A DNA stretch of 64,000 nucleotides from Erythroxylum novogranatense (taxonomy: Eukaryota; Streptophyta; Magnoliopsida; Malpighiales; Erythroxylaceae). The DNA lies in assembly GCA_029891385.1 (NCBI GenBank), contig CM057230.1:54353414-54417413 (forward strand), read 5' to 3'. Positions 46,971-59,403 of this stretch are shown in pieces. A program made the translations under genes and the position numbers. Within the stretch, counting starts at the first letter, position 1, and the number at the start of each line of letters is the position of its first letter. The notes beneath the pieces are model-generated. The model ran no database searches, was not told the DNA's origin, and saw only the letters and a program-made list of their open reading frames with translations.

Positions 46971-48415
46971 ATGGCTACTCCATCCATAAACCTTTCTATA
47001 CGATCTATCCTAGAGAAAGAAAAGCTTAATGGAACAAATTTCCTAGATTGGTATAGGAACTTGAGAATTGTTCTCAAGCAAGAAAGAAAGCTTTATGTCT
47101 TAGAAGAGTCCATCCATGATGAACCACCAGCAAATGTACCTAAGGCTCAAAAGGATGCTTACATTAAGCATATCAATGATTCTACGGATGTGTCATGCCT
47201 AATGTTAGGCGCCATGATCTCTGATCTTCAGAAGGATTTAGAGGAAATGGAAGCCTATGACATGCTTGCTCAACTGAAATCTATGTTTCAAGAGCAAGCA
47301 CGCCAAGAGAGGTTTAGAACCACTAAGGCATTGAATTCATGCAAGATGACTCCTGGCACACCCGTCAGTGCTCATGTTCTCAAGATGAAGAGTTACATTC
47401 ATCATCTTGAGAAATTAGGTGCACCTGTTAGTCAAGAATTGGCAACTGATCTTATTCTAGCATCTTTGGTGATGAATATGATCAGTTCATTCTTAACTAC
47501 AACATGCATAACATAGAAGTCCATTGACGAATTGCATGGGATCTGAAAACTCTTGAAGAGAACTTAAAGGAAAGGTTAAGACCACCAATGAAGTTCTTGT
47601 GGTTCAAAGGAAAAGCTTTCAAGAAGAAGGGCACACAATGAAGGGCAAAGGTAAAGTACCTAAGTCCAAGCCCAAGCCCAAAGCTAAGACTAAAGCACCC
47701 AAGGAGGGAGTTTGCTTTCATTGCAATGAACCTGGTCATTCGAAAAGGAACTGCAAACTCTATTTGGAAGAGCTGAAAGAGAAGAAGAATAGTGCGACTA
47801 CTTCTTCAGGTATGTTTGTTATAGAAATCAATTTTACTCCTTCTGCATCTTGGGTATTAGATACCGGAGCTGCAACTCACATTTGTACTAATGTGTAGAG
47901 TCTAAGAAGGACTAGAAGATTGATGTCTGGTGAGATCGACCTACGCGTGGAAAATGGAGCAAGAGTTGCTGCTTTATCCGTGGGGATTTATGATCTTATT
48001 TTGCCTACTAGGCTCATTTTGGAACTCAAGAATTGTTATTATGTACCTACTATGAGTAGGAACATTATTTCTTTTGCTTGTTTAGATAATGATGGATTTA
48101 AATTTTCTATTGAGAATAGAAGTATTTCTATTTATAAGAATGACATTTTATATGGCATTACGCGTCAACTAAATGACATTTATACTCTAGACACTGAGTT
48201 TGTTACAAATGAGCCCATCTATAACATAAATACCAAGAAGTTTAAGTCTAACGATTTGAACCTAACCTATCTCTGGCATTGCCGCTTAGGCCATGTAAAT
48301 GAAAAACACATTTCAAAACTCCATCAAGATGGATTCATTGATTCCTTTGAATCTTTTGAGACATGTGATTCTTGTTTATTGGGTAAGATGAAAAAGGCCC
48401 CCTTCACAGGTAAAG
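46971..48415 (+). pseudogene. Copia gag-pol start: gag, zinc knuckle, protease, GAG-pre-integrase
   Basis: Gag starts MATPSINLSIRSILEKEKL and has the copia capsid-type wording GTNFLDWYRNLRIVL and EQARQERFRTTKALNSCKMT. The frame shifts near 47,470, where one G appears to be missing before gatgaatatgatcag, and again before 47,600. The zinc knuckle is CFHCNEPGHSKRNC (47,713-47,754), the protease active-site motif is WVLDTGAATHI (47,851-47,883), and a TAG at 47,896-47,898 replaces the codon expected to continue the frame. GAG-pre-integrase follows with LWHCRLGHVNEKHI, then CDSCLLGKMKKAPFTGK, where the LARD-2 array cuts the gene. Breaks are few compared with the other copia remnants, so the copy is younger. 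The Tork-like lineage is a guess. Confidence 0.85.
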
Positions 48416-50984
48416 TGTTGGATCCCGTTTCCGAGACCCAACTTCTTACACTTATCACTTGAACTCCACTGCTTAAACCGATCAAGAGCACTCTTGAAAT
48501 AGAATTCAAAAGCGAAAGAAAACAAGTGAAACGAAACAAATGCGAAGCTAAAAGGATCGAATCCGACTGAAATCTAATATCAATGAAAATCGGATATGAA
48601 TCGAATACGAATGCCAAACAAATAGATCAATTCGCTAGGATTGAATACACATACTACTCGAATCCGAAACGAAACGAAAGCAATGAATCGGATCACTTCA
48701 GATACCAAACGAATTCAAATGCAATAAATAGTCAACTTGAAAACAAAGCATACGAACGGTGGTTTTGATAGAATTATAAGACAATTACGCATTTAATCGA
48801 AACTAATAAAACCGAAGTCCGACATCCGATACAATATCTTAATCATAGTGTTGGAAATCCTGGACTAATCCTATCTGAAACGGGTCAATGCCGGGTAATT
48901 TTTTTTCCATTACTTGCTTTCTTAATCATGCTTTTCATCTATCATATACAATTCATACTAATCTCATCTTACTTGATTCTTCTTATTCATCACATTCTAA
49001 TACACATTCCTTATCATACTATCTCATACTCATGCCAATAAATTCATAAGTTCATACACAAAATTTCTTATTCATATACTATCATAAGGAAAAATCTGGC
49101 AGCATAACGACTGCACTATAACCTATCCAAAACCTGCAAATAGTCCAGAATACACTTCCAATAACATTACACTTACATCATGATCTACCGGACCCTCCGT
49201 CCGGGATCTCAGCAGTAACGCAATCCTAGGTTCTAAACCACTTCAAGTCATTTTCCTATCCATTCACATATTTCATATTCAACCACATATCACATCATCC
49301 ATGTACATTCATCCATATCCATATATATATATATAGATATATCCCAAAACACATTCATAAATCAAATCACTTAATATACAAAACCAATCTACACAATCCA
49401 AAACCAATACATTTCCAATTCCATATTCCAATACTCAAATTCTTATACAATTGCATAATCCCAAAACAATACATTATGAAACAAGAGCTTACAATGCTCT
49501 AATGGCAATCTAAACCATATTCCATTTTCACTAATCTTAAAACAAATATACAAAGTACAAATCATGTACAACTACTGATGTCTTGACGTCTTTCATCCAA
49601 TCTCCTGCACGAATACCTGGAGATGGGGGTGAAAGGGGGGTGAGCTCGGAAGCTCGTGGATAATATGTTTATTTAGCAAATGATAAGTAAATATTTTCAA
49701 ACCTTTCTTTTTGTTGCTCAAAAACATCGATGGTGTATTTTCCAAAAACTCTTTACTTTCCAAAATCTTTCATAAACATTTACAACTGCTTTCAAACCAC
49801 CATCATTTGAAAATCCCAAACCTTTTTACAGATTTATGAGTATAAAAGCAACAAATGAATCACATCACATATAAATGCACCACATTTCAAATAATATCAA
49901 TTACTATAACACATAAATCGGTTTGGGTCGGTCCGTAAAACAGGACGTACTGCACATTCCCGCAAGCGATCATGTGCAGCCGTGAAACACAGGGGGAGTC
50001 CGAAAACGGAACTCCTATGCCACTAGCGGGCAGCCGGGAGAAGGCTTTAAAAATGAGACCAGTGCACTGACTCCACATGAAGGACCTAACCAAACCCATG
50101 TAACACGTATTTATGCTTGAAAATCTTATATTGCCCGAAGGCATATTTTCAAAATTTAACTTTTCATGTAATGTCGTATGCAACACACTTACATTTCCAA
50201 ATTTGTATACATGTATATAAAAATGCAAACATATTCTCAACCAATCAATCACTTTCATTAATGACCACAATTCGCATGTTGAAACTCAGACAATAAACAT
50301 AACATAAGCACATTTCATCAAAATCTTTCCATTACTTTGAAAGCAGTTAAGTGAATCATTTTATTACAAGTCCGAAATAACTCTGGATTCACTTGGAAAT
50401 TATAAACCAATAGTTCATAAATCATAAAAACAATTGACTAAATCATTTATAAAACAATAACTTATAAACCATAATTTGTAATTTGCTCATAATTTGAAAA
50501 ATAAACATATCACCCACCTCATATCCATGTCATAAGCTTGGTCCAATCCTCACATTGTTCTTTCCTTCACTCTTTCTTCCCATATAAGATTACCTAAGCA
50601 TAAACATCCCAATCTAAAATCATAAATATCATATATCTCAAAATTGTTTCCATCATCAACAAACCCATGCTAAATCCATGATAACTAAACCAAAAACTTC
50701 AAAATTTTCCAGCTCATACAATTAGGTATTACCCTTAATACTTCTCATACACAATCAACCATTTCTCAAGGCCTAAGCATCAAAATTGATCTTATAACTA
50801 ACAAACCCACACCCATTTCAAGTGATCTAAACCAGAAATTTACTTAAAACTTAAAGATCAACATTTAACTCTTACCTTTCCCTTCCCATTTTCGAAATTT
50901 TCTTTGGCTTAAAGGGTAGATCTCTTCTCCTTCCCTCTTTTCCTTCAAGAACCTATAGAAAACAAGCTTGAAAAACCCAGAAAT

Positions 50985-51120
50985 CTTCCTCTTCTTCCTC
51001 CTTCTTCTTCTCTCCCACGATTCCTTCTCTTCTCTCTTCCTCTTTCTTCTTTCTTCTTCTTTCTTCAGGGATTTTCGAGCTTCTTCGTTCATCCAACGAC
51101 CAAGCCTTCCTCTTTATATG
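50985..51120 (-). promoter_or_regulatory. LTR A promoter: TATA box and downstream GA-rich tract
   Basis: On the minus strand catataaaga (51,120-51,111) precedes by about 45 bp a long GA-rich run (51,066-50,985) typical of the early leader in plant gypsy-like LTR transcripts. The same pair occurs in LTR B (TATA 56,598-56,607) and LTR C (62,083-62,092). A frame through the tract reads as R/K/E-rich low-complexity sequence and is not taken as a protein. Confidence 0.6.
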
Positions 51121-52135
51121 CCACCTCATTTAAAATAATGTCCAAAGACCATTTTTTCCCTCCTCTTAAGCCTATAGACTTTAATCTTTAAGTGAACTTC
51201 GGAAACTGCCCCTGAATATTTCTTCAAGTTATGTTTACTTTTGGACAATTATTCTCACATCTAAATGAAGGAATTTGCTAAAACTTCCTTCTAGAGAATT
51301 GTGCCTCTATGTCTTAGCTTTATAATGCCTCAAGAATCGTCCAATTCGGAGCACTATATCAAAAGTTATAGTCCAAACATATCTGACGTATCATTTTACT
51401 AGCACAGTTTCTTGAATTAAAGTTTTTCCACAAATACACATTCTTAAAGGCTAAAATAAATTTTCATTTATTCATAAGAAATATAGCCCCATGTATTAAA
51501 TTTATTTCTCCTCAAACCTTGCTTCAATCGGATCTCCACAGATCCCTAAATTCGCGAAATACTGAACTATGTTCATAACTTTCCTGTATCACTTTGATTC
51601 AATTAATCTTACTCAATTAAATCTCTAAAATTTATAATTTTCAGATAATCATGAACTTCATTGTCTTAGGAATCCAACGCTTTGAGAACCGAGTCATTTG
51701 GATGTCGAACGGAAAAGATATAAGCAAATGATGTGATAGGGTCGAATGAGGGAGGAAAATAGCAAGCTCAGAATGAGGCAAAACATTCTGATCATCATAT
51801 GGTTCAATGTAACTTTTACAATTTGACTCCAATTGATGCAAATTTTCATGGAGAGGAAGATACATGTGTTAGGAATTCAATGGTTCAAGAATCGCCTCAA
51901 TCCGAGGTCGGGTGAGTGAGTTATGATCAAAACAACTCAACATATTCAAAACAGAAATCGATTTGAAACTCTTTTGGCGCAAATACCATAACTTTCTCTA
52001 AAAATATCCAAATGACTTCTTTCTACTGTCATTTGAAAGATACGATCACGATATACAACTTGTATTAGAGGCATTGAAGCAAGATTCGGCCTCAAAATAG
52101 GTGAAAAACACGAATTTCCCAAGGTGACCCGTAGC

Positions 52136-52316
52136 TGTCCGTTAAACGGACAGGCATGTCCGTTTAACGGACACGCACGACCAAAACAGTACCAAACCTT
52201 CCGAGAAAGTCTGTTAAACGGACACCCGTGTCCGCCTAATGGACATACACAAAACAAGGGGTCCTTTTGACCTGTAGCTGTCCATTAAACGGACTCCCAT
52301 GTCCGTTTAACGGACA
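52136..52316. repeat. Six TGTCCGTTTAACGGACA-type palindromes in LTR A
   Basis: Perfect or near-perfect 17-bp palindromes start at 52,136, 52,157, 52,208 (variant), 52,229 (variant), 52,279 (variant) and 52,300, in the U3 part of the LTR. Confidence 0.88.
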
Positions 52317-53060
52317 TGCTAAATTCCACCACTTCTTCAATCTTTTTCCATTGCTTTTCTCATACAAACTAACATCCTATACTCTTATAATCTCCACATA
52401 TTCACTTATTCAAAGGCCTAAATACCTCATAACACTTCAAGAAACAAATTAAATTCACAAACTTCTCAATTCTCAACTAAATAGATTCATCAAAACTACA
52501 ATTCTCAAACATTCATCATAGTTGTCACTAACATCAAACTCAAATAACATCATAACTTGAATCAACTATAACTCTTAACTCCGATCTTGAAATCTTGCAT
52601 TCTTAGTCTCGTTGGAAAGATAAAAGATCAAGCTACAACTTCACAGAAGGCTACTTTGGCCAAATCTATTTCAATCATTCTCTAATTTTCCCAAATCAAC
52701 ATACACATTTCAATTCACATGCAAAACTTATCATTCTTGCCAACTTCACTTCTTCTATTTTAATCTCATTCAACCAATTAAAATTTGACATTGGAAATCA
52801 ATCCAATACTCAACCTCAATCCAAATGATTTGCTTACATTTAAATCACATCTTGTCATTCACCAAGATCCTCTCTTGCCTTTTTCTAATATCTTACTTAT
52901 ATAACATAACCATGATTCATGCTTAAGGTTTTTCAGCTCATCAACCATGCATAAATCACATTCTAAAATCATATTCATCTATAACATAATTTACATACAA
53001 AACACTCATTTGATCTCGTTTATTATTTCTAGATTTTCACCTCAAGGTTCGGGTCCAACA

Positions 53061-53908
53061 TTTCTCCCCCTTAAAAAATTTAGTCCTCGAAATTCATAAT
53101 GTAAGCAAACACCAAGTACTACATTCTCTTAACTCATGTCTTCCACATAATCCTAGTCATTCACATAATCAAAGCCTCACCACACTTATTCATAATGTTT
53201 CTTCATCTCTTATATCATATACCATCATAACTTATTCACACTCCAATAATTCTTATCATAGTTTCATAAGTACATAGATTTAACTCATATTTCAACTCTT
53301 CCCTAGTTCTCCTCACAAATGCATATATTTGTATCACAAATGCATATTCACAAATCAAATAACCCTATTCATCATGAAATGCTACTCTCATTTTCATCTT
53401 CACAAACCTAATATCACTCAAATTCTTCTCACATATATTCTTATCTCATTCACAAATGTTCTCTTCTTTATAAGATTAAATCATCACTATTATATTAAAC
53501 AACTATTTCTTCAGATATGCCAATGATCTAATTTATTTAGAACATCAATATGGACCAGAACCATCCAATCTCAATCTCTTTTAACTTCTATACATATATT
53601 CCTATCATCAACTCATCTTTAAAGATTTATAATTGCATCTCACATATATTCAACGTCACATCATCTAATTTCACCATGACTTTCGATCTTAACTTCCATT
53701 ATCATAATCCTAAACTCAATAATAATTCTTCATCTAAATCAAACCATCACATAGATTCTTCCAACTAATCATAACGAAGACAAATACATCAAGTTCACAT
53801 GCTCACTAAATCAATTCTATCCATTCAAACATGTTTCAATACCTCTTACATATCACTTATATACATACGCCCAAAGAAGATCCTATTACTGGGCTCTGAT
53901 ACCATACA
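53061..53908 (-). other. LARD-2 internal region 1 (848 bp)
   Basis: Bounded by tttctcccccttaa (polypurine tract complement, 53,061-53,074) and gggctctgatacca (primer binding site complement, 53,891-53,904). The polypurine-side hairpin motif (53,076-53,095) has decayed arms here. The rest is AT-rich with only short frames and no gag or pol motif. Confidence 0.88.
53891..53904 (-). other. Primer binding site of LARD-2 (initiator Met tRNA)
   Basis: On the minus strand it reads tggtatcagagccc, an exact 13-base match to the initiator-Met complement, 4 bp from the LTR B edge. Confidence 0.88.
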
Positions 53909-56900
53909 TGTTGGATCCCGTTTTCGAGACCCAACTTCTTACACTTATCACTTGAACTCCACTGCTTAAACCGATTAAGAGCACTCTTGAAATAGAATTC
54001 AAAAGCGAAAGAAAACAAGTGAACCAAACAAATCTGAAGCTAAAAGGATCGAATCTCTGAAATCTAATATCAATGAAAATCAGATATGAATCGAATACTT
54101 AATGCCAAACAAATAGATCAATTAGCTAGGATCGAATACACATACTACTCGAATCCGAAGCGAAGCGAAAGCAATGAATCGGATCACTTGGATACCAAGC
54201 GAATTCAAATGCAATAAATAGTCAACTTGAAAACAAAGCATCTGACGGTGGTTTTGATAGAATTATAAGACAATTACGGATTTAATCGAAACAAATAAAA
54301 CCGAAGTCCGACATCCGATACAATATCTTAATCATAGCGTTGGAAATCCTGGACTAATCCTATCCAAAGCGAATCAATGCCGGGTAAATTTTTTTCCATT
54401 ACTTGCTTTCTTAATCATGCTTTTCATCTATCATATACAATTCATACTAATCTCATCTTACTTGATTCTTCTTATTCATCACATTCTAATACACATTCCT
54501 TATCATACTATCTCATACTCAAGCCAATAAATTCATAAGTTCATACACAAAATTTCTTATTCATATACTATCATAAGGAAAAATCTGGCAGCATAATGGC
54601 TGCACTAACCTATCCAAAACCTGCAAATAGTCCAGAATACACTTCCAATAACATTACACTTACATCATGATCTACCGGACCCTCCGTCCGGGATCTCAGC
54701 AGTAACGCAATCCTAGGTTCTAAACCACTTCAAGTCATTTTCCTATCCATTCACATATTTCATATTCAACCACATATCACATCATCCATGTACATTCATC
54801 CATATCCATATATATATATATAGATATATCCCAAAACACATTCATAAATCAAATCACTTAATATACAAAACCAATATACACAATCCAAAACCAATACATT
54901 TCCAATTCCATATTCCAAGACTCAAATTCTTATACAATTACATAATCCCAAAACAATACATTATGAAACAAGAGCTTGCAATGCTCTAATGGCAATCTAA
55001 ACCATATTCCATTTTCACTAATCTTAAAACAAATATACAAAGTACAAATCATGTACAACTACTGATGTCTTGACGTCTTTCATCCAATCTCCTGCACGAA
55101 TACCTGGAGATGGGGGTGAAAGGGGGGTGAGCTCGGAAGCTCGTGGATAATATGTTTATTTAGCAAATGATAAGTAAATATTTTCAAACATTTCTTTTTG
55201 TTGCTCAAAAACATCGAAGGTGTATTTTCCAAAAATTCTTTACTTTCCAAAATCTTTCATAAACATTTACAACTGCTTTCAAACCACCATCATTTGAAAA
55301 TCCCAAACCTTTTTACAGATTTATGAGTATAAAAGCAACAAATGAATCACATCACATATAAATGCACCACATTTCAAATAATATCAATTACTATAACACA
55401 TAAATCGGTTTGGGTCGGTCCATAAAACAGGACGTACTGCACATTCCCGCAAGTGGTCATGTGCAGCCGTAAAACACATGGGGAGTCCAAAAACGGAACT
55501 CCTATGCCACTAGCGGGCAGCCGGGAGAAGGCTTTAAAAATAAGACCAGTGCACTGAATCCACATGAAGGACCTAACCAAACCCATGTAACACGTATTTA
55601 TGCTTTAAAATCTCATGTTGCCCGAAGGCATATTTTGAAAATTTAACTTTTCATGTAATGTCGTATGGAACACACTTACATTTCTAAATTTGTATACATG
55701 TATATAACAATGCAAACATATTCTCAACCAATCAATCACTTTCATCAATGACCACAATTCGCATCTTGAAACTCAGACAATAAACATAACATAAGCACAT
55801 TTCATCAAAATCTTTCCATTACTTTGAAAGCAGTTAAGTGAATCATTTTATTACAAGTCCGAAATAACTCTGGATTCACTTGGAAATTATAAACCAATAG
55901 TTCATAAATCATAAAAACAATTGACTAAATCATTTATAAAATAATAACTTATAAACCACAATTTGTAATTTGCTCATAATTTGAAAAATAAACATATCAC
56001 CCACCTCATATCCATGTCATAAGCTTGGTCCAATCCTCACATTGTTCTTTCCTTCACTCTTTCTTCCCATATAAGATTACCTAAGCATAAACATCCAAAT
56101 CTAAAATCATAAATATCATATATCTCAAAATTGTTTCCATCATCAACAAACCCATGCTAAATCCATGATAACTAAACCAAAAACTTCAAAATTTTCTAGC
56201 TCATACAATTAGGTATTACCCTTAATACTTCTCATACACAATCAACCATTTCTCAAGGCCTAAGCATCAAAATTGATCTTATAACTAACAAACCCACACC
56301 CATTTCAAGTGATCTAAACCAGAAATTTACTTAAAACTTAAAGATCAACATTTAACTCTTACCTTTCTCTTCCCATTTTCGAAATTTTCTTTGGCTTGAA
56401 GGGTAGATCTCTTCTCCTTCCCTCTTTTCCTTCAAGAACCCATAGAAAACAAGCTTGAAAAACCCAGAAATCTTCCTCTTCTTCCTCCTTCTTCTTCTCT
56501 CCCACGATTCCTTCTCTTCTCTCTTCCTCTTTCTTCTTTCTTCTTCTTTCTTCTGGAATTTTCGAGCTTCTTCCTTCATCCAACGACCAAGTCTTCCTCT
56601 TTATATGCCACCTCATTTAAAATAATGTCCAAAGACCATTTTTTCCCTCCTCTTAAGCCTATAGACTTTAATCTTTAAGTGAACTTCCGAAACTGCCCCT
56701 GAATATTTCTTCAAGTTATGTTCACTTTTGGACAATTATTCTCACATCTAAATGAAGTAATTTGCTAAAACTTCATTCTATAGAATTGTGCCTCTATGTA
56801 TTAGCTTTATAATTCCTTAAGAATCGTCCAATTCGGAGCACTATATCGAAAGTTATAGTCCAAACATGTCTGACGTATCATTTTACTAGCACAGTTTCTT

Positions 56901-58554
56901 GAATTAAATTATTTCCACAAATACACATTCTTAAAGGCTAAAATAAATTTTCATTTATTCATAAGAAATATAGCCCCATGTCTTAAATTTATTTCGTCTC
57001 AAACCTTGCTTCAATCGGATCTCCACAGATCCCTAAATTCGCGAAATACTGAACTATGTTCATAACTTTCCTGTATCACTTTGATTCAATTAATCTTACT
57101 CAATTAAATCTCTAAAATTCATAATTTTCACATAATCATGAACGTCATTGTCTTAGGAATCCAACGCTTCAAGAACCGAGTCATTTGGATGTCGGACGGA
57201 AAAGATATAAGCAAATGATGTGATAGGGTCGAATGAGGGAGGAAAATAGCAAGCTCAGAATGAGGCAAAACATTCTGATCATCATATGGTTCAATCTAAC
57301 TTTTTCAATTTGACTCCAATTGATGCAAATTTTCATGGAGAGGAATATACATGCGTTAGGAATTCAATGGTTCAAGAATCACTTCAATCCGAGGTCGGGT
57401 GAGTGAGTTATGATCAAAACAACTCAACATATTCAAAACAGAAATGAATTTGAAACTCTTTTGGCGCAAATACCATAACTTTCTCTACAAATATCCAAAT
57501 GACTTCGTTCTCGTGTCATTTGAAAGATAAGATCACGATATACAACTCGTATTATATGCCTTGAAGCAAGATTCGGCCTTAAAATAGGTGAAAAACACGA
57601 ATTTCCCAAGGTGACCCGTAGCTGTCCGTTAAACGGACAGACATGTCCGTTTAACGGACACGCACGGCCAAAACAGTACCAAACCTTCCGAGAAAGTCCA
57701 TTAAACGGACACCCGTGTCCGCCTAACCGACATACACATAACAAGGGGTCCTTTTGACCCGTAGCTGTCCGTTAAACGGACTCCCATGTCCGTTTAACGG
57801 ACATGCTAAATTCCACCACTTCTTGATCTTTTCCATTGCTTTTCTCATACAAACTAACATCCTATACTCTTATAATCTCCACATATTCACTTATTCAAAG
57901 GCCTAAACACCTCATAACACTTCAAGAAACAAATTAAATTCACAAACTTCTCATTTCTCAACTAAATAGATTCATCAAAACCACAATTCTCAAACATTCA
58001 TCATAGTTGTCACTAACATCAAACTCAAATAACATCATAACTTGAATCAACTATAACTCTTAACTCCGATCTTGAAATCTTGCATTCTTAGTCTCGTTGG
58101 AAAGATAAAAGATCAAGCTACAACTTCACAGAAGGCTACTTTGGCCAAATCTATTTCAATCATTCTCTAATTTTCCCAAATCAACATACACATTTCAATT
58201 CACATGCTCACATGCAAAACTTATCATTCTTGCCAACTTCACTTCTTCTATTTTAATCTCATTCAACCAATTAAAATTTGACATTGGAAATCAATCCAAT
58301 ACTCAACCTCAGTCCAAATGATTTGCTTACATTTAAATCACATCTTGTCATTCACCAAGATCCTCTCTTGCCTTTTTCTAATATCTTACTTATATAACAT
58401 AACCATGATTCATGCTTAAGGTTTTTCAGCTCATCAACCATGCATAAATCACATTCTAAAATCATATTCATCTATAACATAATTTACATACAAAACACTC
58501 ATTTGATCTCGTTTATTATTTCTAGATTTTCACCTCAAGGTTCGGGGTCCAACA
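53909..58554 (-). repeat. LARD-2 LTR B (4,646 bp)
   Basis: The shared middle LTR. It agrees with LTR C against LTR A at most variable sites checked by eye, along its whole length. It has a private 8-bp duplication (acatgctcacatgc, about 58,202-58,215). Confidence 0.93.
57623..57803. repeat. Six palindromes of the TGTCCGTTTAACGGACA type in LTR B
   Basis: Same positions within the LTR as in LTR A; the fifth copy, degenerate in A, is perfect in its left arm here. Confidence 0.88.
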
Positions 58555-59403
58555 TTTCTCCCCCCCTTAAAAGAATTTCGTCCTCGAAATTCATACTTAA
58601 GCAAACACCAAGTACTACATTCTCTTAACTCATGTCTTCCACATAATCCTAGTCATTCACATAATCAAAGCCTCACCACACTTATTCATAATGTTTCTTC
58701 ATCTCTTATATCATATACCATCATAACTTATTCACACTCCAATAATTCTTATCATAGTTTCATAAGTACATAGATTTAACTCATATTTCAACTCTTCCCT
58801 AGTTCTCCTCACAAATGCATATATTTGTATCACAAATGCATATTCACAAATCAAATAACCCTATTCATCATCAAATGCTACTCTCATTTTCATCTTCACA
58901 AACCTAATATCACTCAAATTCTTTTCACATATATTCTTATCTCATTCACAAATGTTCTCTTCTTTATAAGATTAAATCATCACTATTATATTAAACAACT
59001 ATTTCTTCAGATATGCCAATGATCTAATTTATTTAGAACCTCAATATGGACCAGAACCATCCAATCTCAATCTCTTTTAACTTCTATACATATATTCCTA
59101 TCATCAACTCATCTTTAAAGATTTATAATTGCATCTCACATATATTCAACGTCACATCATCTAATTTCACCATGACTTTCTGATCTTAACTTCCATTATC
59201 ATAATCCTAAACTCAATAATAATTCTTCATCTTAATCAAACCATCACATAGATTCTTCCAACTAATCATAACGAAGACAAATACATCAAGTTCACATGCT
59301 CACTAAATCAATTCTATCCATTCAAACATGTTTCAATACCTCTTACATATCACTTATATATATCGCCCGATGAAGATCCTATTCTTGGGCTCGATACCAT
59401 ACA
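58555..59403 (-). other. LARD-2 internal region 2 (849 bp)
   Basis: Nearly identical to internal region 1. It has the polypurine tract complement at 58,555-58,571, an intact hairpin motif gaatttcgtcctcgaaattc (58,573-58,592), and a shortened primer binding site complement gggctcgatacca (59,387-59,399). No coding domain. Confidence 0.88.

Larger units (their letters stand above)
44171..48415 (+). mobile_element. Copia retrotransposon, 5' part, interrupted by LARD-2
   Basis: The order is LTR (44,171-45,597), primer binding site, repeat-rich leader, gag from 46,971, zinc knuckle, protease and GAG-pre-integrase. The last ends at 48,415 exactly where the LARD-2 array begins. The rest of pol and the 3' LTR must lie beyond the array, outside the window. 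The pentamer taaag before the array (48,411-48,415) is its expected target duplication. Confidence 0.85.
48416..53060 (-). repeat. LARD-2 LTR A (4,645 bp)
   Basis: The leftmost LTR. At many sites it differs from LTRs B and C where those two agree, for example at about 51,235, 51,425, 51,640, 51,698, 51,960 and 52,010. It contains a TATA-like promoter (minus strand), a CT-rich tract, a (TA)n microsatellite near 49,318-49,341 and six palindromes at 52,136-52,316. Confidence 0.93.

Noticed and set aside
50865..51092. K/R/E-rich frame (also at 56,352-56,579 and 61,837-62,064)
   Set aside because: It is the translation of a GA-rich leader tract just downstream of the LTR promoter, so codon use and repetition reflect simple sequence.
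51946..52257. Frame with repeated CPFNG/CPLNG peptides (also at 57,433-57,744 and 62,918-63,229)
   Set aside because: The peptide repeat is the translation of the TGTCCGTTTAACGGACA palindromes in U3, upstream of the promoter; not a cysteine-rich protein.
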